The notes beneath the pieces were generated by a model. It saw only the letters and a list, made by a program, of their open reading frames with translations. It did no database searches and had not been told where the DNA came from. The translations under genes were made by a program, and so were the position numbers. Of a stretch of 8,170 bases of DNA, positions 1 through 6,747 are shown one piece after another (within the stretch, counting starts at the first letter, position 1; every line of letters begins with the position of its first letter). Source of the stretch: Methylocystaceae bacterium (GTDB lineage Bacteria; Pseudomonadota; Alphaproteobacteria; Rhizobiales; Beijerinckiaceae); the NCBI GenBank assembly GCA_003105285.1, contig PQAN01000234.1, positions 12,425-20,594 of the forward strand. The letters run 5' to 3'.

Positions 1-959
1 AATCCTCGCCCTGCTTCGCCAGCGCGCGCGGCCTCGACGCCGGCGTTCAGCGCCAGCAAATTGGTCTGAAACGCGATCTCGTCGATGACGCCGATGATCT
101 TGCCGATTTCACCTGACGAGTTCTCGATACGACCCATGGCCTCGATGGCGCGACGGACGATCTCGCTGCTCGTCTCGGCGTCGCTCCTCACATCCGATAC
201 GACGCGCGCCGCCTGTTGCGCGCCTTCCGACGTCTTGTAGACTGTCGTCGTGATCTGCTCGAGCGCGGCCGAGGTCTGTTCCAGGCTCGCCGCCTGTTGC
301 TCCGTCCGTTGCGACAGAGCGTCCGAGGCGGTGGCGATTTCGTGCGTTCGTGAATTCAAGCCGTCGATGTGACCGATCATGCCGTTGAGCGCGTCACGAA
401 GTTTGTCGGCGGTCTGGTTGTAGCAATGCCGCAGCTTTTCATAGTCGGACGAAAAGGGGCTGTTCAGGCGATGACTCAAGTCTCCCGCAGACAATTTCTC
501 GAGCGCGGCCGTGAAGGAGCTCATGAACGTCCGATGGGCTTCGACGTAGCCCTGCGCCTCCGCGTCGTCGGCCGCCTTGCGTTCTGCCGCCGCTTTATGT
601 TCGGCGGCGCGCTGCGCTGCCACCCGCTGCGCATTTTCGTTCAATGTCGAGCGTAGACGCTCCAATGCGACCATTAAAGCATGAAGCTCGCCCGTCTTCG
701 TGAGATCGAGCGCTTGCGTTTTCAAGTCGCCGGCCGTCAGCCGGTCGATTGCTTCCACGAGGGCTTTCGTCGGACGTGCGACGCTCGTCACGGCGAGGTA
801 GAGAAGCACGAAAAGCGACGCGATCGATGTCAGCGCGGCCGCCGCCGTCCATAGCGGATGAAAGGCGATCTGGCCATCCGACATGGCCGATCCGACGACG
901 AGCCAAGGACCGGCAGCGACGCCGATCGAGGGCGCAATGACCTTCGTAGCGAACCTCAT
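1..959 (-). CDS. Methyl-accepting chemotaxis protein (C-terminal part of the gene lies outside the window)
   Basis: This is a chemoreceptor signalling protein. It reads right to left, with 319 codons visible before the window edge and no internal stop. From the ATG at 957-959, a 36-residue N-terminal piece is followed by one strong membrane segment (about residues 37-61, rich in A, L, V, I). A HAMP domain follows (about 62-112, with RLTAGDL), then a charged Ala/Glu/Arg helix and a second HAMP-like unit (about 150-200, with KLSAGDLSHRL). The MCP signalling domain ends at the edge in the conserved hairpin tip (DEIAFQTNLLALNAGVEAAR, then AGEAGRG), which contacts CheA and CheW. A purine-rich GGGGGGA lies four bases before the ATG. 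No normal periplasmic sensor or first membrane helix precedes the start. The frame stays open to 1199, but that extension does not look coding, and sensor-like fragments lie upstream in other frames. The visible part may be a truncated receptor or the 3' part of a pseudogene. Confidence 0.9.
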   Translation of the reverse strand, partial: MRFATKVIAPSIGVAAGPWLVVGSAMSDGQIAFHPLWTAAAALTSIASLFVLLYLAVTSVARPTKALVEAIDRLTAGDLKTQALDLTKTGELHALMVALERLRSTLNENAQRVAAQRAAEHKAAAERKAADDAEAQGYVEAHRTFMSSFTAALEKLSAGDLSHRLNSPFSSDYEKLRHCYNQTADKLRDALNGMIGHIDGLNSRTHEIATASDALSQRTEQQAASLEQTSAALEQITTTVYKTSEGAQQAARVVSDVRSDAETSSEIVRRAIEAMGRIENSSGEIGKIIGVIDEIAFQTNLLALNAGVEAARAGEAGRG

Positions 960-1245
960 CTTGTCCCCCCGCTTTTGGCCGTTGGAAATGAGAGCGGCGT
1001 CGCCTCCTTCAAGTCGGCAATAAGCGAGCGTACGACATGCGCGGTCATTCGCCGGACAATGACGAAGACGCGATTTTTCATCGCGCGAGGGCGGGCTCCA
1101 TGCAGGGGAGCGCGTCGCGTCACGCTGGTCGACAGGCTTTATTGCTGAAGAGGCGTCCCGACTGGGACATGCCGGGCTTTCCGGCATATCGGAACAGCAT
1201 CATGCTTTTGACCGAGAGCCAGTGCAGCGGCGGTCAACCCGATAT
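960..1245 (-). pseudogene. Frame-broken remnant of the receptor's Cache sensor domain
   Basis: Immediately upstream of the MCP start, the minus strand carries peptide pieces that resemble consecutive parts of a single Cache (sCache_2-like) ligand-binding domain, but in different frames. In order they are IGLTAAALA (about 1241-1215), LSVKSMM and FRYAGKPG (about 1222-1171, second frame), LHGARP (about 1105-1088, first frame again), and VVRSLIADLKEATPLSFPTA followed by KSGG (1036-965, first frame). The intact MCP frame then continues with DKMRFATK and PWLVVGSAMSD, which look like the last strands of the same domain. The first-frame piece ends at a TGA at 958-956. One extra G in the G6 run at 965-970 would join it to the MCP frame. 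In-frame stops occur between pieces, for example at 1139-1141. The match to Cache is by eye, not by search. Sequencing error could explain one shift but hardly all of them. Confidence 0.5.
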
Positions 1246-1366
1246 GGAGGGAGCCTAGTTTCTGGCGGTTAAAGCTTCCTTAGCGCGCCGCGAATCGGCC
1301 ATAGTTTTGCATATGAAACGAGCCGTGCTCCGTCGCCTTGCGCCGGGCAAGCGCGGAAAATCGATT

Positions 1367-1389
1367 GAAACGCGATCCTGATCGCTTTC
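1367..1389. repeat. Imperfect palindrome in the intergenic spacer
   Basis: GCGATC (1372-1377) and GATCGC (1380-1385) are exact inverted copies separated by CT. Allowing one bulged C at 1371, the arms extend to GAAA (1367-1370) and TTTC (1386-1389). It lies in non-coding sequence. It may be part of a dispersed palindromic element or a binding site; neither can be shown from this window. Confidence 0.45.
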
Positions 1390-1451
1390 GAGCGAAGGTG
1401 AGCGCGCCGCCGCAAAGTCGTCGTGATAAATTCGGCAAGTCCAGGTTCCAA

Positions 1452-1486
1452 GTCACGGGAAGCGAACGGCATGCGCTTCCCGTGAC
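1452..1486 (-). terminator. Perfect 13-bp stem-loop downstream of the minus-strand 88-residue gene
   Basis: GTCACGGGAAGCG (1452-1464) pairs exactly with CGCTTCCCGTGAC (1474-1486) around a 9-base loop. On the minus strand the stem begins 58 bases after the stop codon of the 88-residue gene, a plausible place for transcript ending or 3'-end protection. No T-run follows on either strand, so it is not a classical intrinsic terminator. It could equally be a dispersed intergenic palindrome. Confidence 0.45.
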
Positions 1487-1544
1487 GTAAAGGCGCGAAG
1501 AGGCGGAAGGGGCGCATGGCGAATATTGCTTCGCCACGAATCGA

Positions 1545-1811
1545 TCAGGCGACGCGATGAGCCGGAACGTATGGCGTCACGCGCGGCGAGGAGGCGGCGA
1601 CGGCGTCGCTCTTCGGTCGGGGCTCGAGAATCGAGGGCGCCTGCTTTTGTACGCTCGGCGCGTGCTGTGCAGAGCCGGCGGCCGGCTGGTAGATGCTCGT
1701 CAATTCGGCGATGAACCGGTCCATGGCTTTCAACGCCTGGTATTCGGGAATATGAGAGAGCTGCTCCGCCAACTGCTCGCGAAGCTGCTTCAATTCGGCG
1801 ATCGGATGCAT
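1545..1811 (-). CDS. Small protein of unknown function, 88 residues, helical N-terminal half
   Basis: I do not recognise a named family. The ATG at 1809-1811 is preceded by AGGAGA about six bases upstream, so this start is preferred over the much longer open frame that continues upstream into an Arg-rich, non-coding-looking stretch. Residues 1-41 (MHPIAELKQLREQLAEQLSH and onward to IAELTSIY) look like two amphipathic helices rich in Leu, Glu and Gln, joined by IPEYQALKAMD. Residues 42-88 are Pro/Ala/Ser/Gln-rich and probably disordered, ending in PYVPAHRVA. There is no signal peptide or membrane segment. It lies 89 bases downstream of the PilZ gene on the same strand and may share its transcript. 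A role near motility is suggested only by position. The abrupt C-terminus could mean loss of a further domain, but I see no clear continuation in the other frames. Confidence 0.7.
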   Translation of the reverse strand: MHPIAELKQLREQLAEQLSHIPEYQALKAMDRFIAELTSIYQPAAGSAQHAPSVQKQAPSILEPRPKSDAVAASSPRVTPYVPAHRVA

Positions 1812-1900
1812 GGAATGTCTCCTGAAACTGTCGGCGATCGCCAAGCTACTCACGAAATCTGGTGCGAGCCTTGCGCCAGTCCGCCGGCCGCCCAGTCTCC

Positions 1901-2386
1901 TTATTCGACCGCATAATAGCGGTTTTTGAGTCTCGTCAGCAGCTTCTCGTCGAGAAGATGGCTCTTGCGGCTTATTCGGCAACCGGCGCCGCCTCCGTGT
2001 TGCCAGACGATGTCTGCAACGAGCAGGGCTCCATGCCGATCGTCGAACAATAAGACCGATCTTGGTAGCGATACTCGCCGCGCGAGCTTCAGCCGGATCC
2101 CGTTTTCTGTACGATTCCTGATCGTGAATTCCGTCAGGAACCGATCTGCGCAATCGAGAATTTTTCCAGATTGCAGATAAGCCGCGCGCCGCGTCGCCCC
2201 GCGTCGCTCTGGACCGCTCGGCGCCGCTTCAGACACGACTGCGTAGGTCGCGACGCCTTTCCTCGCGAGCATTCGCCCGGCGAATGAACAAATCCACGCG
2301 CCTCGGATCAGGCGTGGCGTCCTCAATCCTTGCAGCGTCATGGTCCTGTGCATACCGCTCACGAGGATTTTCTCCTGGGCTCGCAT
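1901..2386 (-). CDS. PilZ-domain protein (probable c-di-GMP receptor); start uncertain
   Basis: The 161-codon frame contains a PilZ fold near residues 58-140. The first motif, RxxxR, is seen in PERRGATRRA (Arg62 and Arg66). The second, (D/N)xSxxG, appears as NRTENG (Asn91, Thr93, Gly96), with Thr in place of the usual Ser. A typical strand with VADIVWQH (Trp128) and AGCRISR follows. In PilZ proteins these motifs bind cyclic di-GMP; several members slow flagella or control exopolysaccharide. Residues 1-38 have no recognisable domain, and no ribosome site clearly favours the ATG at 2386. Other candidates are a GTG at 2362 behind AGGAG, an ATG at 2341, and an ATG at 2272 giving a compact 123-residue protein. 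There are no membrane segments. It is divergent from flgE and upstream of the 88-residue gene. A motility-brake role is inference from position. Confidence 0.8.
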   Translation of the reverse strand: MRAQEKILVSGMHRTMTLQGLRTPRLIRGAWICSFAGRMLARKGVATYAVVSEAAPSGPERRGATRRAAYLQSGKILDCADRFLTEFTIRNRTENGIRLKLARRVSLPRSVLLFDDRHGALLVADIVWQHGGGAGCRISRKSHLLDEKLLTRLKNRYYAVE

Positions 2387-2548
2387 CTGTGATCCGATCT
2401 TGGTCGAGCTTATGGCCCGATGATTATCTCGCAGTTAATTCGCCGCCCGCTTCGCTCGTCGTGAGCGACTGTCGTCCGGCGTCCGACAGCTTCACGCAAG
2501 CTTTCACCCGTCTAATCAGCCGCGCTGATAGACTCGCGGAGAATGCGT
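2387..2548. promoter_or_regulatory. Divergent intergenic region between the PilZ gene and the flagellar operon
   Basis: This region separates the outward-facing PilZ gene (minus) and flgE (plus), so it should hold promoters for both, though I cannot identify convincing -10/-35 or sigma-54 elements. It contains two short inverted repeats: CTGTCG/CGACAG (2469-2474 and 2484-2489, 9-base loop) and ATCAGC/GCTGAT (2515-2520 and 2524-2529, 3-base loop). The second ends 19 bases before the flgE start codon, close to the ribosome site GGAGA (2538-2542). Either could be an operator or a leader hairpin. Confidence 0.4.
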
Positions 2549-3787
2549 ATGACGGCGGGCTCCTTGTTCAATACATCTGTAATGGGAATGTCCGCTCAGG
2601 CGACGGCGCTCAGCGCCATCGCCGAGAATATCTCCAATTCCGGCGCCGTCGGATATAAGGAGGCGACGACGCAGTTTTCGACGCTATTGAGCAGCTTCGG
2701 GGGCGGAACGGATAGCGGAGGCGGAGTCGAAGCCGACACGCGGATCGCGATTACCGCCCAGGGAACAGCGCAATTCACGTCGTCATCGACCGATCTCGCG
2801 ATCAAAGGCTCCGGCTTCTTCGTCGTCAGCGACGCGTCAGGCGCCATCTTCCTCACTCGCGCCGGATCGTTCGTGCCCGACGCGGAGGGCCGCCTCGTCA
2901 ACAGCGCCGGCTATTATCTCATGGGAAATAGCGACGTGAACGCGGCGCCGAGCGACGTGGCGCAGATGCAGGCGATCACGGTAAGCATGGGCAAGCTGAT
3001 CGCCAATCCGTCGACTTCGGGCGCATTGTCCGCCAATTTGCAGCAGGGCGCATCGGCGATCGCCGCCGCTGATTTGCCCTCCGTGAATGCGGTGACGTCG
3101 TCCTATACGTCGAAGACGTCGCTCACCGCTTACGACAACCTCGGAAATCCGATCAAGCTCGACGTCTATTTTTCCAAGACCGCGACCAACAGCTGGGAGA
3201 TGAGCGTCTACGATGCGGCCGGGGCTGCGACGGGAGGCGGGTTTCCCTATTCCGGCGCGGCGCTCCTGACGCAGACGTTGACGTTCGATCCTGGCAACGG
3301 AGCCCTTCTCTCCGGCAACCCCGCGACCATTCCGGTTCCCGGAGGCGCCCTCTTGAGCCTCGACATCGGGGATATGACGCAACTGGGCGCGCCCTTCGGC
3401 GTCAACAGCTCGACGATCAACGGAAACGCCGCTTCGGCGGTGAACGAGCTCGAGGTTTCTAACGACGGCACGCTGAGCTACCGCTTGGGCAATGGGCAGA
3501 TAGTCCCTGCATATAAGATTGCGCTCGCGGCGGTTCCCAGTCCCTATGGCTTGGCGCCGGTGACGGGCAACGCCTTCGCCAAGACGATCGCGTCGGGCGA
3601 AATCTTCGTCGGCGCGCCCGGTACGGGCTCCTTTGGAACGATCGGCTCTTCCCAATTGGAGGGCTCGACGGTCGATCTCGCCTCGCAATTATCGGCGATG
3701 ATCGTCGCGCAACGATCCTACACCGCGAATAGCCAAGTGTTTCAGGTCGCTTCCGAAGTTATGCAGGTTCTCAACAATCTGAAATGA
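2549..3787 (+). CDS. flgE: Flagellar hook protein FlgE
   Basis: FlgE polymerises into the curved hook joining the flagellar rod to the filament. The start is set at the second of two close ATGs (2549), because GGAGA (2538-2542) sits six bases before it and almost touches the ATG at 2543; this gives 412 residues. The N-terminal rod/hook signature covers about residues 8-37 (ALSAIAENISNSGAVGYKE), for axial packing and export. The central hook-domain motif DLAIKGSGFFVVSD begins near residue 82 and is followed by LTRAGSFVPDAEGRLVNSAG. The C-terminal helix covers about 366-412 (LEGSTVDLASQLSAMIVAQR, then SYTANSQVFQVASEVMQVL), as in FlgE/F/G C-termini. The length fits rhizobial FlgE. It is the first gene of the operon, 23 bases before flgK. 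In related genomes the regulator gene rem often precedes flgE; here a PilZ gene lies there in the opposite direction. Confidence 0.95.
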   Translation: MTAGSLFNTSVMGMSAQATALSAIAENISNSGAVGYKEATTQFSTLLSSFGGGTDSGGGVEADTRIAITAQGTAQFTSSSTDLAIKGSGFFVVSDASGAIFLTRAGSFVPDAEGRLVNSAGYYLMGNSDVNAAPSDVAQMQAITVSMGKLIANPSTSGALSANLQQGASAIAAADLPSVNAVTSSYTSKTSLTAYDNLGNPIKLDVYFSKTATNSWEMSVYDAAGAATGGGFPYSGAALLTQTLTFDPGNGALLSGNPATIPVPGGALLSLDIGDMTQLGAPFGVNSSTINGNAASAVNELEVSNDGTLSYRLGNGQIVPAYKIALAAVPSPYGLAPVTGNAFAKTIASGEIFVGAPGTGSFGTIGSSQLEGSTVDLASQLSAMIVAQRSYTANSQVFQVASEVMQVLNNLK

Positions 3788-3810
3788 TCGGGCTATGATA
3801 GGCGGTTCCC

Positions 3811-5301
3811 ATGACTCTTTCTAGCGCAGGCGCGATAGCGAACCAGTCGCTCGGGGCGCTCGCAAGTCAGATCAATATCGTTTCCCGCAACATCTCCGGC
3901 GTGAACGTCTCCGGTTATGCGGCCAAGACCGCGTTGCTGTCCACCGGCTTCAACGGCGGCGTGCTGATCGACGGCGTTGCGCGCGCCACCAATTCCGCGC
4001 TTTTTCAGAACTCGCTGCAAGCGGCTTCGGCCGAGGCCGCGTCGTCGGCGCTGTCGGCGGGTCTCGATCAGATCGATCGATCATTGAGTTTGTCATCCGG
4101 CACGGCCACGGATACGAGCACGACCAGATCCCCTGCGGCGCTCATTTCGGATCTGTCGAGCGCGCTTCAAAGCTACAGCGCGTCTCCTTCCGACAGGACG
4201 GCGGCCCAGGCCGTGCTCGCGAGCGCCGACGCGCTGGTCCAATCGCTCAATGACGCGACGACCGCCGTGCAGGAGGTTCGTCGGCAGGCGGACAGCGACA
4301 TCGCCGCCTCCGTCGCAAACATCAATTCTCTCCTCTCCGAGTTCGAGAAGGTCAATTCGGACATCGTCGCCGGTTCGCAGGCCGGAAGGGACGTCACCGA
4401 CAGCCTCGACACCAGAGACGCTCTGCTCGCGAAGCTGTCCGTCGAAATCGGCGTTACGACGGTGACGCGGCCCAATAACGATATGGTCATTTATACCGAC
4501 AGCGGCGCGACATTGTTCGAGACGACGCCGCGAAAGGTCGGCTTTCAGCAGATCGGCGCCTATGTCGGCGCGACGGTAGGGAACGCCGTCTATGTCGACG
4601 GCGTGCAAGTGACCGGTTCGTCCGCCCCCATGCCGATCCAATCGGGCAAGCTCTACGGGGCGACCGAATTGCGCGACGTGGTCGCGCCGCAATTTCAAAA
4701 GCAGCTCGACGAAACCGCGCGCGGGCTGATCGTCGCGTTTTCTGAAACGGACCAAACCGGCGCGTCGAGCGCGAGCGTTCCGGGGCTGTTTACTTTTCCG
4801 GGCGCAACGACGACTCCGTCTGTCGGCGTCATCGAGGGGCTCGCGGGGCAGATCGCCATCAACGCCAATGTCGATCCGAGCAGGGGCGGCGACATCGATC
4901 TTCTCCGCGACGGCGGGATCTCCGATCCTGCCGATCCGGTCTATCGCTACAACGCCACCGACGCCGCGGGCTATTCCGCGCGTATTCGGCAGCTCGTCTC
5001 CACTCTGGCCGAGCCTCAGACTTTCGATCCCAATGCGGAGCTCGGCTCGCCGCAGTCGGTGACGAGCTATGCGACGTCGTCGATCGGCTGGTTTGGGGCG
5101 CAGCGCCGGCAGGCGACCAATGCGGCGAGCTATCAGGCCACGCTCTCGAGCCAGACTGCGCAAGCCCTATCGAACGCCACAGGCGTCAATCTCGACGAGC
5201 AGATGTCCAAGATGCTCGATCTCGAAAATTCCTATCAAGCGTCGGCCAAGCTGCTCGCAGCCGTCGACGCTATGTATGCCGCGCTCTTTCAGGCGCTCTG
5301 A
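3811..5301 (+). CDS. flgK: Flagellar hook-associated protein 1, FlgK (hook-filament junction)
   Basis: FlgK forms the first junction layer between hook and filament and is secreted through the flagellar export apparatus. The protein has 496 residues, within the range for alphaproteobacterial FlgK. The N-terminal flagellar rod-type motif lies at about residues 14-40 (INIVSRNISGVNVSGYAAKT). A helical coiled-coil section follows (about 130-210), including ALVQSLNDATTAVQEVRRQA and SLDTRDALLAKLSVEIGV, the latter resembling the usual DxRDxLLxxLS element of the family. The C-terminal axial helix (about 458-496) reads GVNLDEQMSKMLDLENSYQA, then SAKLLAAVDAMYAALFQAL, a clear FlgK ending. The ATG follows AGGCGG with a short spacer. 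It lies between flgE and flgL with gaps of 23 and 15 bases, so it is surely co-transcribed. Long Arg-rich frames on the other strand are shadows. Confidence 0.95.
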   Translation: MTLSSAGAIANQSLGALASQINIVSRNISGVNVSGYAAKTALLSTGFNGGVLIDGVARATNSALFQNSLQAASAEAASSALSAGLDQIDRSLSLSSGTATDTSTTRSPAALISDLSSALQSYSASPSDRTAAQAVLASADALVQSLNDATTAVQEVRRQADSDIAASVANINSLLSEFEKVNSDIVAGSQAGRDVTDSLDTRDALLAKLSVEIGVTTVTRPNNDMVIYTDSGATLFETTPRKVGFQQIGAYVGATVGNAVYVDGVQVTGSSAPMPIQSGKLYGATELRDVVAPQFQKQLDETARGLIVAFSETDQTGASSASVPGLFTFPGATTTPSVGVIEGLAGQIAINANVDPSRGGDIDLLRDGGISDPADPVYRYNATDAAGYSARIRQLVSTLAEPQTFDPNAELGSPQSVTSYATSSIGWFGAQRRQATNAASYQATLSSQTAQALSNATGVNLDEQMSKMLDLENSYQASAKLLAAVDAMYAALFQAL

Positions 5302-5316
5302 CGTCAGGCTCGCCAA

Positions 5317-6366
5317 ATGGTCTACATCACCTCGACACCGTCGTTGCTCAACGCGTTGCGACGCTCGATCCTCGAGACGCAAACGCAATTGTCGAAGGCG
5401 CAAAGCGAGGTTTCGAGCGGGCGCATCGCCGATCTCGCCGCTACGCTCGGCGGCGTCGTGGCGCAAGACTATGCGCTCGGCATTCGCGGCGAGGATTTGC
5501 AGTCCATCGCTCAGAGCAACGCCGTCGTCACGACGCGTCTCGATACGACGCAGGCCGCGTTGAGCTCGATCGCCGAAACGGCGCAGCAATTTTTGCAGAC
5601 GCTCGCCGCCGCTCAATCGGGCGCGGGCGGCAACGCCGCCGCAGTCCAGGACGCTGCAGCCTCCGGCTTGAAATCGCTGACCGCCAATCTCGACACGAGC
5701 GTCGCCGGGGTCTATGTCTTTGGAGGAATAAACTCGGGCGCGCCGCCGATCGCCGACTATTTCGCAGATCCGCCTGCCGCCAACAAAGAGGCCGTCGACC
5801 AGGCGTTCTCGAGCGCCTTCGCGGTCACGCAGGCGAGTTCGGGCGTCGGTTCGATTTCGGCTGCGCAGATGCAGAGCTTTTTGTCGGGCCCGTTCTCCGA
5901 TCTGTTTTCGTCGGCGAATTGGCGCGCCGATTGGTCGAGCGCTTCCGATCAGGCGCTCCAGAACCGCATTTCACTCGGCAGAACGATCGACGCATCGGTT
6001 ACCGCCAATGATCCAGCTCTGCAAAAGCTCGCGATGGCATACACGATGGCGGCCGATCTCGGCGCCACCCGACTGAGCGACTCCGCTTATCGGGAACTCG
6101 TAAAGACGGCGACAGCGGCTGTCGGCGAAGCCGTTTCGCGACTGACCGGTCTTCAGGCGTCGGTCGGGCTCATGCAACAGAATGTCGCCGATGCGAACCA
6201 GACGATCTCGTTGCAGCGCAACGCCATCGCAATCCAGATCGGATCTCTCGAGAACGTCGATCCCTATGAAGCGTCGACTCGACTGACCGGTCTGATGACG
6301 CAAATCGAAATCTCCTACAACATCACGAGTAGGATCCAGCAATTGACGCTGTCGAAATATATCTGA
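5317..6366 (+). CDS. flgL: Flagellar hook-associated protein 3, FlgL (hook-filament junction)
   Basis: FlgL is the second junction protein, between FlgK and flagellin, and is related to flagellin at both ends. At 349 residues it matches rhizobial FlgL. The N-terminal helical region carries SLLNALRRSILETQTQLSKA followed by QSEVSSGRIADLAATLGG, typical of FlgL, and a second helix with VTTRLDTTQAALSSIAETA. The middle is Ala/Ser-rich with VAGVYVFGGINSGAPP, a segment conserved in FlgL/flagellin D1-D2 regions. The C-terminal helix (about 275-349) reads ANQTISLQRNAIAIQIGSLE then NVDPYEASTRLTGLMTQIE, ending in RIQQLTLSKYI, the flagellin-type axial helix. The start lies only 15 bases after the flgK stop with a weak ribosome site (CAGG), which suggests translational coupling. 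flaF starts 26 bases downstream. Confidence 0.94.
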   Translation: MVYITSTPSLLNALRRSILETQTQLSKAQSEVSSGRIADLAATLGGVVAQDYALGIRGEDLQSIAQSNAVVTTRLDTTQAALSSIAETAQQFLQTLAAAQSGAGGNAAAVQDAAASGLKSLTANLDTSVAGVYVFGGINSGAPPIADYFADPPAANKEAVDQAFSSAFAVTQASSGVGSISAAQMQSFLSGPFSDLFSSANWRADWSSASDQALQNRISLGRTIDASVTANDPALQKLAMAYTMAADLGATRLSDSAYRELVKTATAAVGEAVSRLTGLQASVGLMQQNVADANQTISLQRNAIAIQIGSLENVDPYEASTRLTGLMTQIEISYNITSRIQQLTLSKYI

Positions 6367-6392
6367 ACGCAGGGCCGACCAGCGAGAGTGGA

Positions 6393-6740
6393 ATGTACCG
6401 CCAATATTACGCGCAAGTCGTCGAAGATTCGCCCGGCGCCGCCCGAATGCGGGAGCGCGAGCTGCTGGAGCGTGCGATCAGACTGCTCGCCGTGGCCAAG
6501 ATCAAAGGGGCGCGCAGTCGGGAATCGTTCGAGGCGACGTCCAATTTGAGACAGTTGTGGACGATTTTCATCGAAGATCTCGGCAGCGAGGGCAACGCAT
6601 TGCCGGAGACTCTCCGCGCATCGCTGATTTCGATCGGTCTATGGATCCTTCGGGAAATCGATTCGATCGACTCGGGAGGGTCGGACAATTTCGACGGGCT
6701 GATCGAAATCAATCAGATGATCGCCGACGGACTAAGCTGA
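6393..6740 (+). CDS. flaF: Flagellar biosynthesis regulator FlaF
   Basis: FlaF is a small cytoplasmic protein found in alphaproteobacteria that promotes flagellin synthesis or secretion. In Caulobacter it acts opposite to FlbT in setting flagellin translation. The protein has 115 residues and the family's usual features: the N-terminal YYAQVVEDSPGAARMRERE followed by LLERAIRLLAVAK, a central helix ATSNLRQLWTIFIEDLGSEG, and a C-terminal section SLISIGLWILREIDSI ending near FDGLIEINQMIADGLS. It is mainly helical with no membrane segment or signal peptide. The start is preceded by GCGAGAG about six bases upstream. It sits directly before flbT (7-base gap), the normal pairing, so the activator-like and repressor-like regulators would be made from one message together with the hook-junction proteins. 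No flagellin gene is in the window, so the target lies elsewhere. Confidence 0.93.
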   Translation: MYRQYYAQVVEDSPGAARMRERELLERAIRLLAVAKIKGARSRESFEATSNLRQLWTIFIEDLGSEGNALPETLRASLISIGLWILREIDSIDSGGSDNFDGLIEINQMIADGLS

Positions 6741-6747
6741 GGGCTCC

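Larger units (their letters stand above)
1203..1544. other. Gene-poor spacer between the broken receptor gene and the 88-residue gene
   Basis: I find no gene I can support here. Two overlapping minus-strand open frames of about 82-85 codons exist, but they are Arg/Ser/Pro-rich, differ in frame, match no family I know and are crossed by a long inverted repeat. The right-hand part (1203-1245) holds the outer end of the Cache-like remnant. The spacer contains a 13-bp perfect stem-loop (1452-1486) and an imperfect palindrome (1367-1389), listed separately. The first membrane helix expected for the receptor is not recognisable in it. Confidence 0.6.

Noticed and set aside
369..1258. Several short plus-strand open frames opposite the MCP
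   Set aside because: They are shadows of the chemoreceptor coding strand or of its broken upstream region; none has domain-like sequence.
1269..1537. Two overlapping minus-strand open frames (about 82 and 85 codons)
   Set aside because: They have no family match, overlap in different frames, have non-coding-like composition, and contain the 13-bp inverted repeat.
2413..2427. Possible sigma-54 promoter (TGGCCCGATGATTAT) upstream of flgE
   Set aside because: The -24 half is close to consensus but the -12 TTGC half is missing, so it is not supported.
2284..2658. Plus-strand open frame of 124 codons running into the start of flgE in another frame
   Set aside because: It overlaps both the PilZ gene and the FlgE N-terminus, and its translation is Ser/Arg-rich without family features.
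2837..3688. A 283-codon open frame on the minus strand across flgE
   Set aside because: Same reasons: Arg/Gly/Asp-rich low-complexity translation opposite a well-supported FlgE.
4093..5163. A 356-codon open frame on the minus strand across flgK
   Set aside because: It is extremely Arg-rich with no recognisable domain and lies antisense to a clear FlgK; it arises from GC-rich codon bias.
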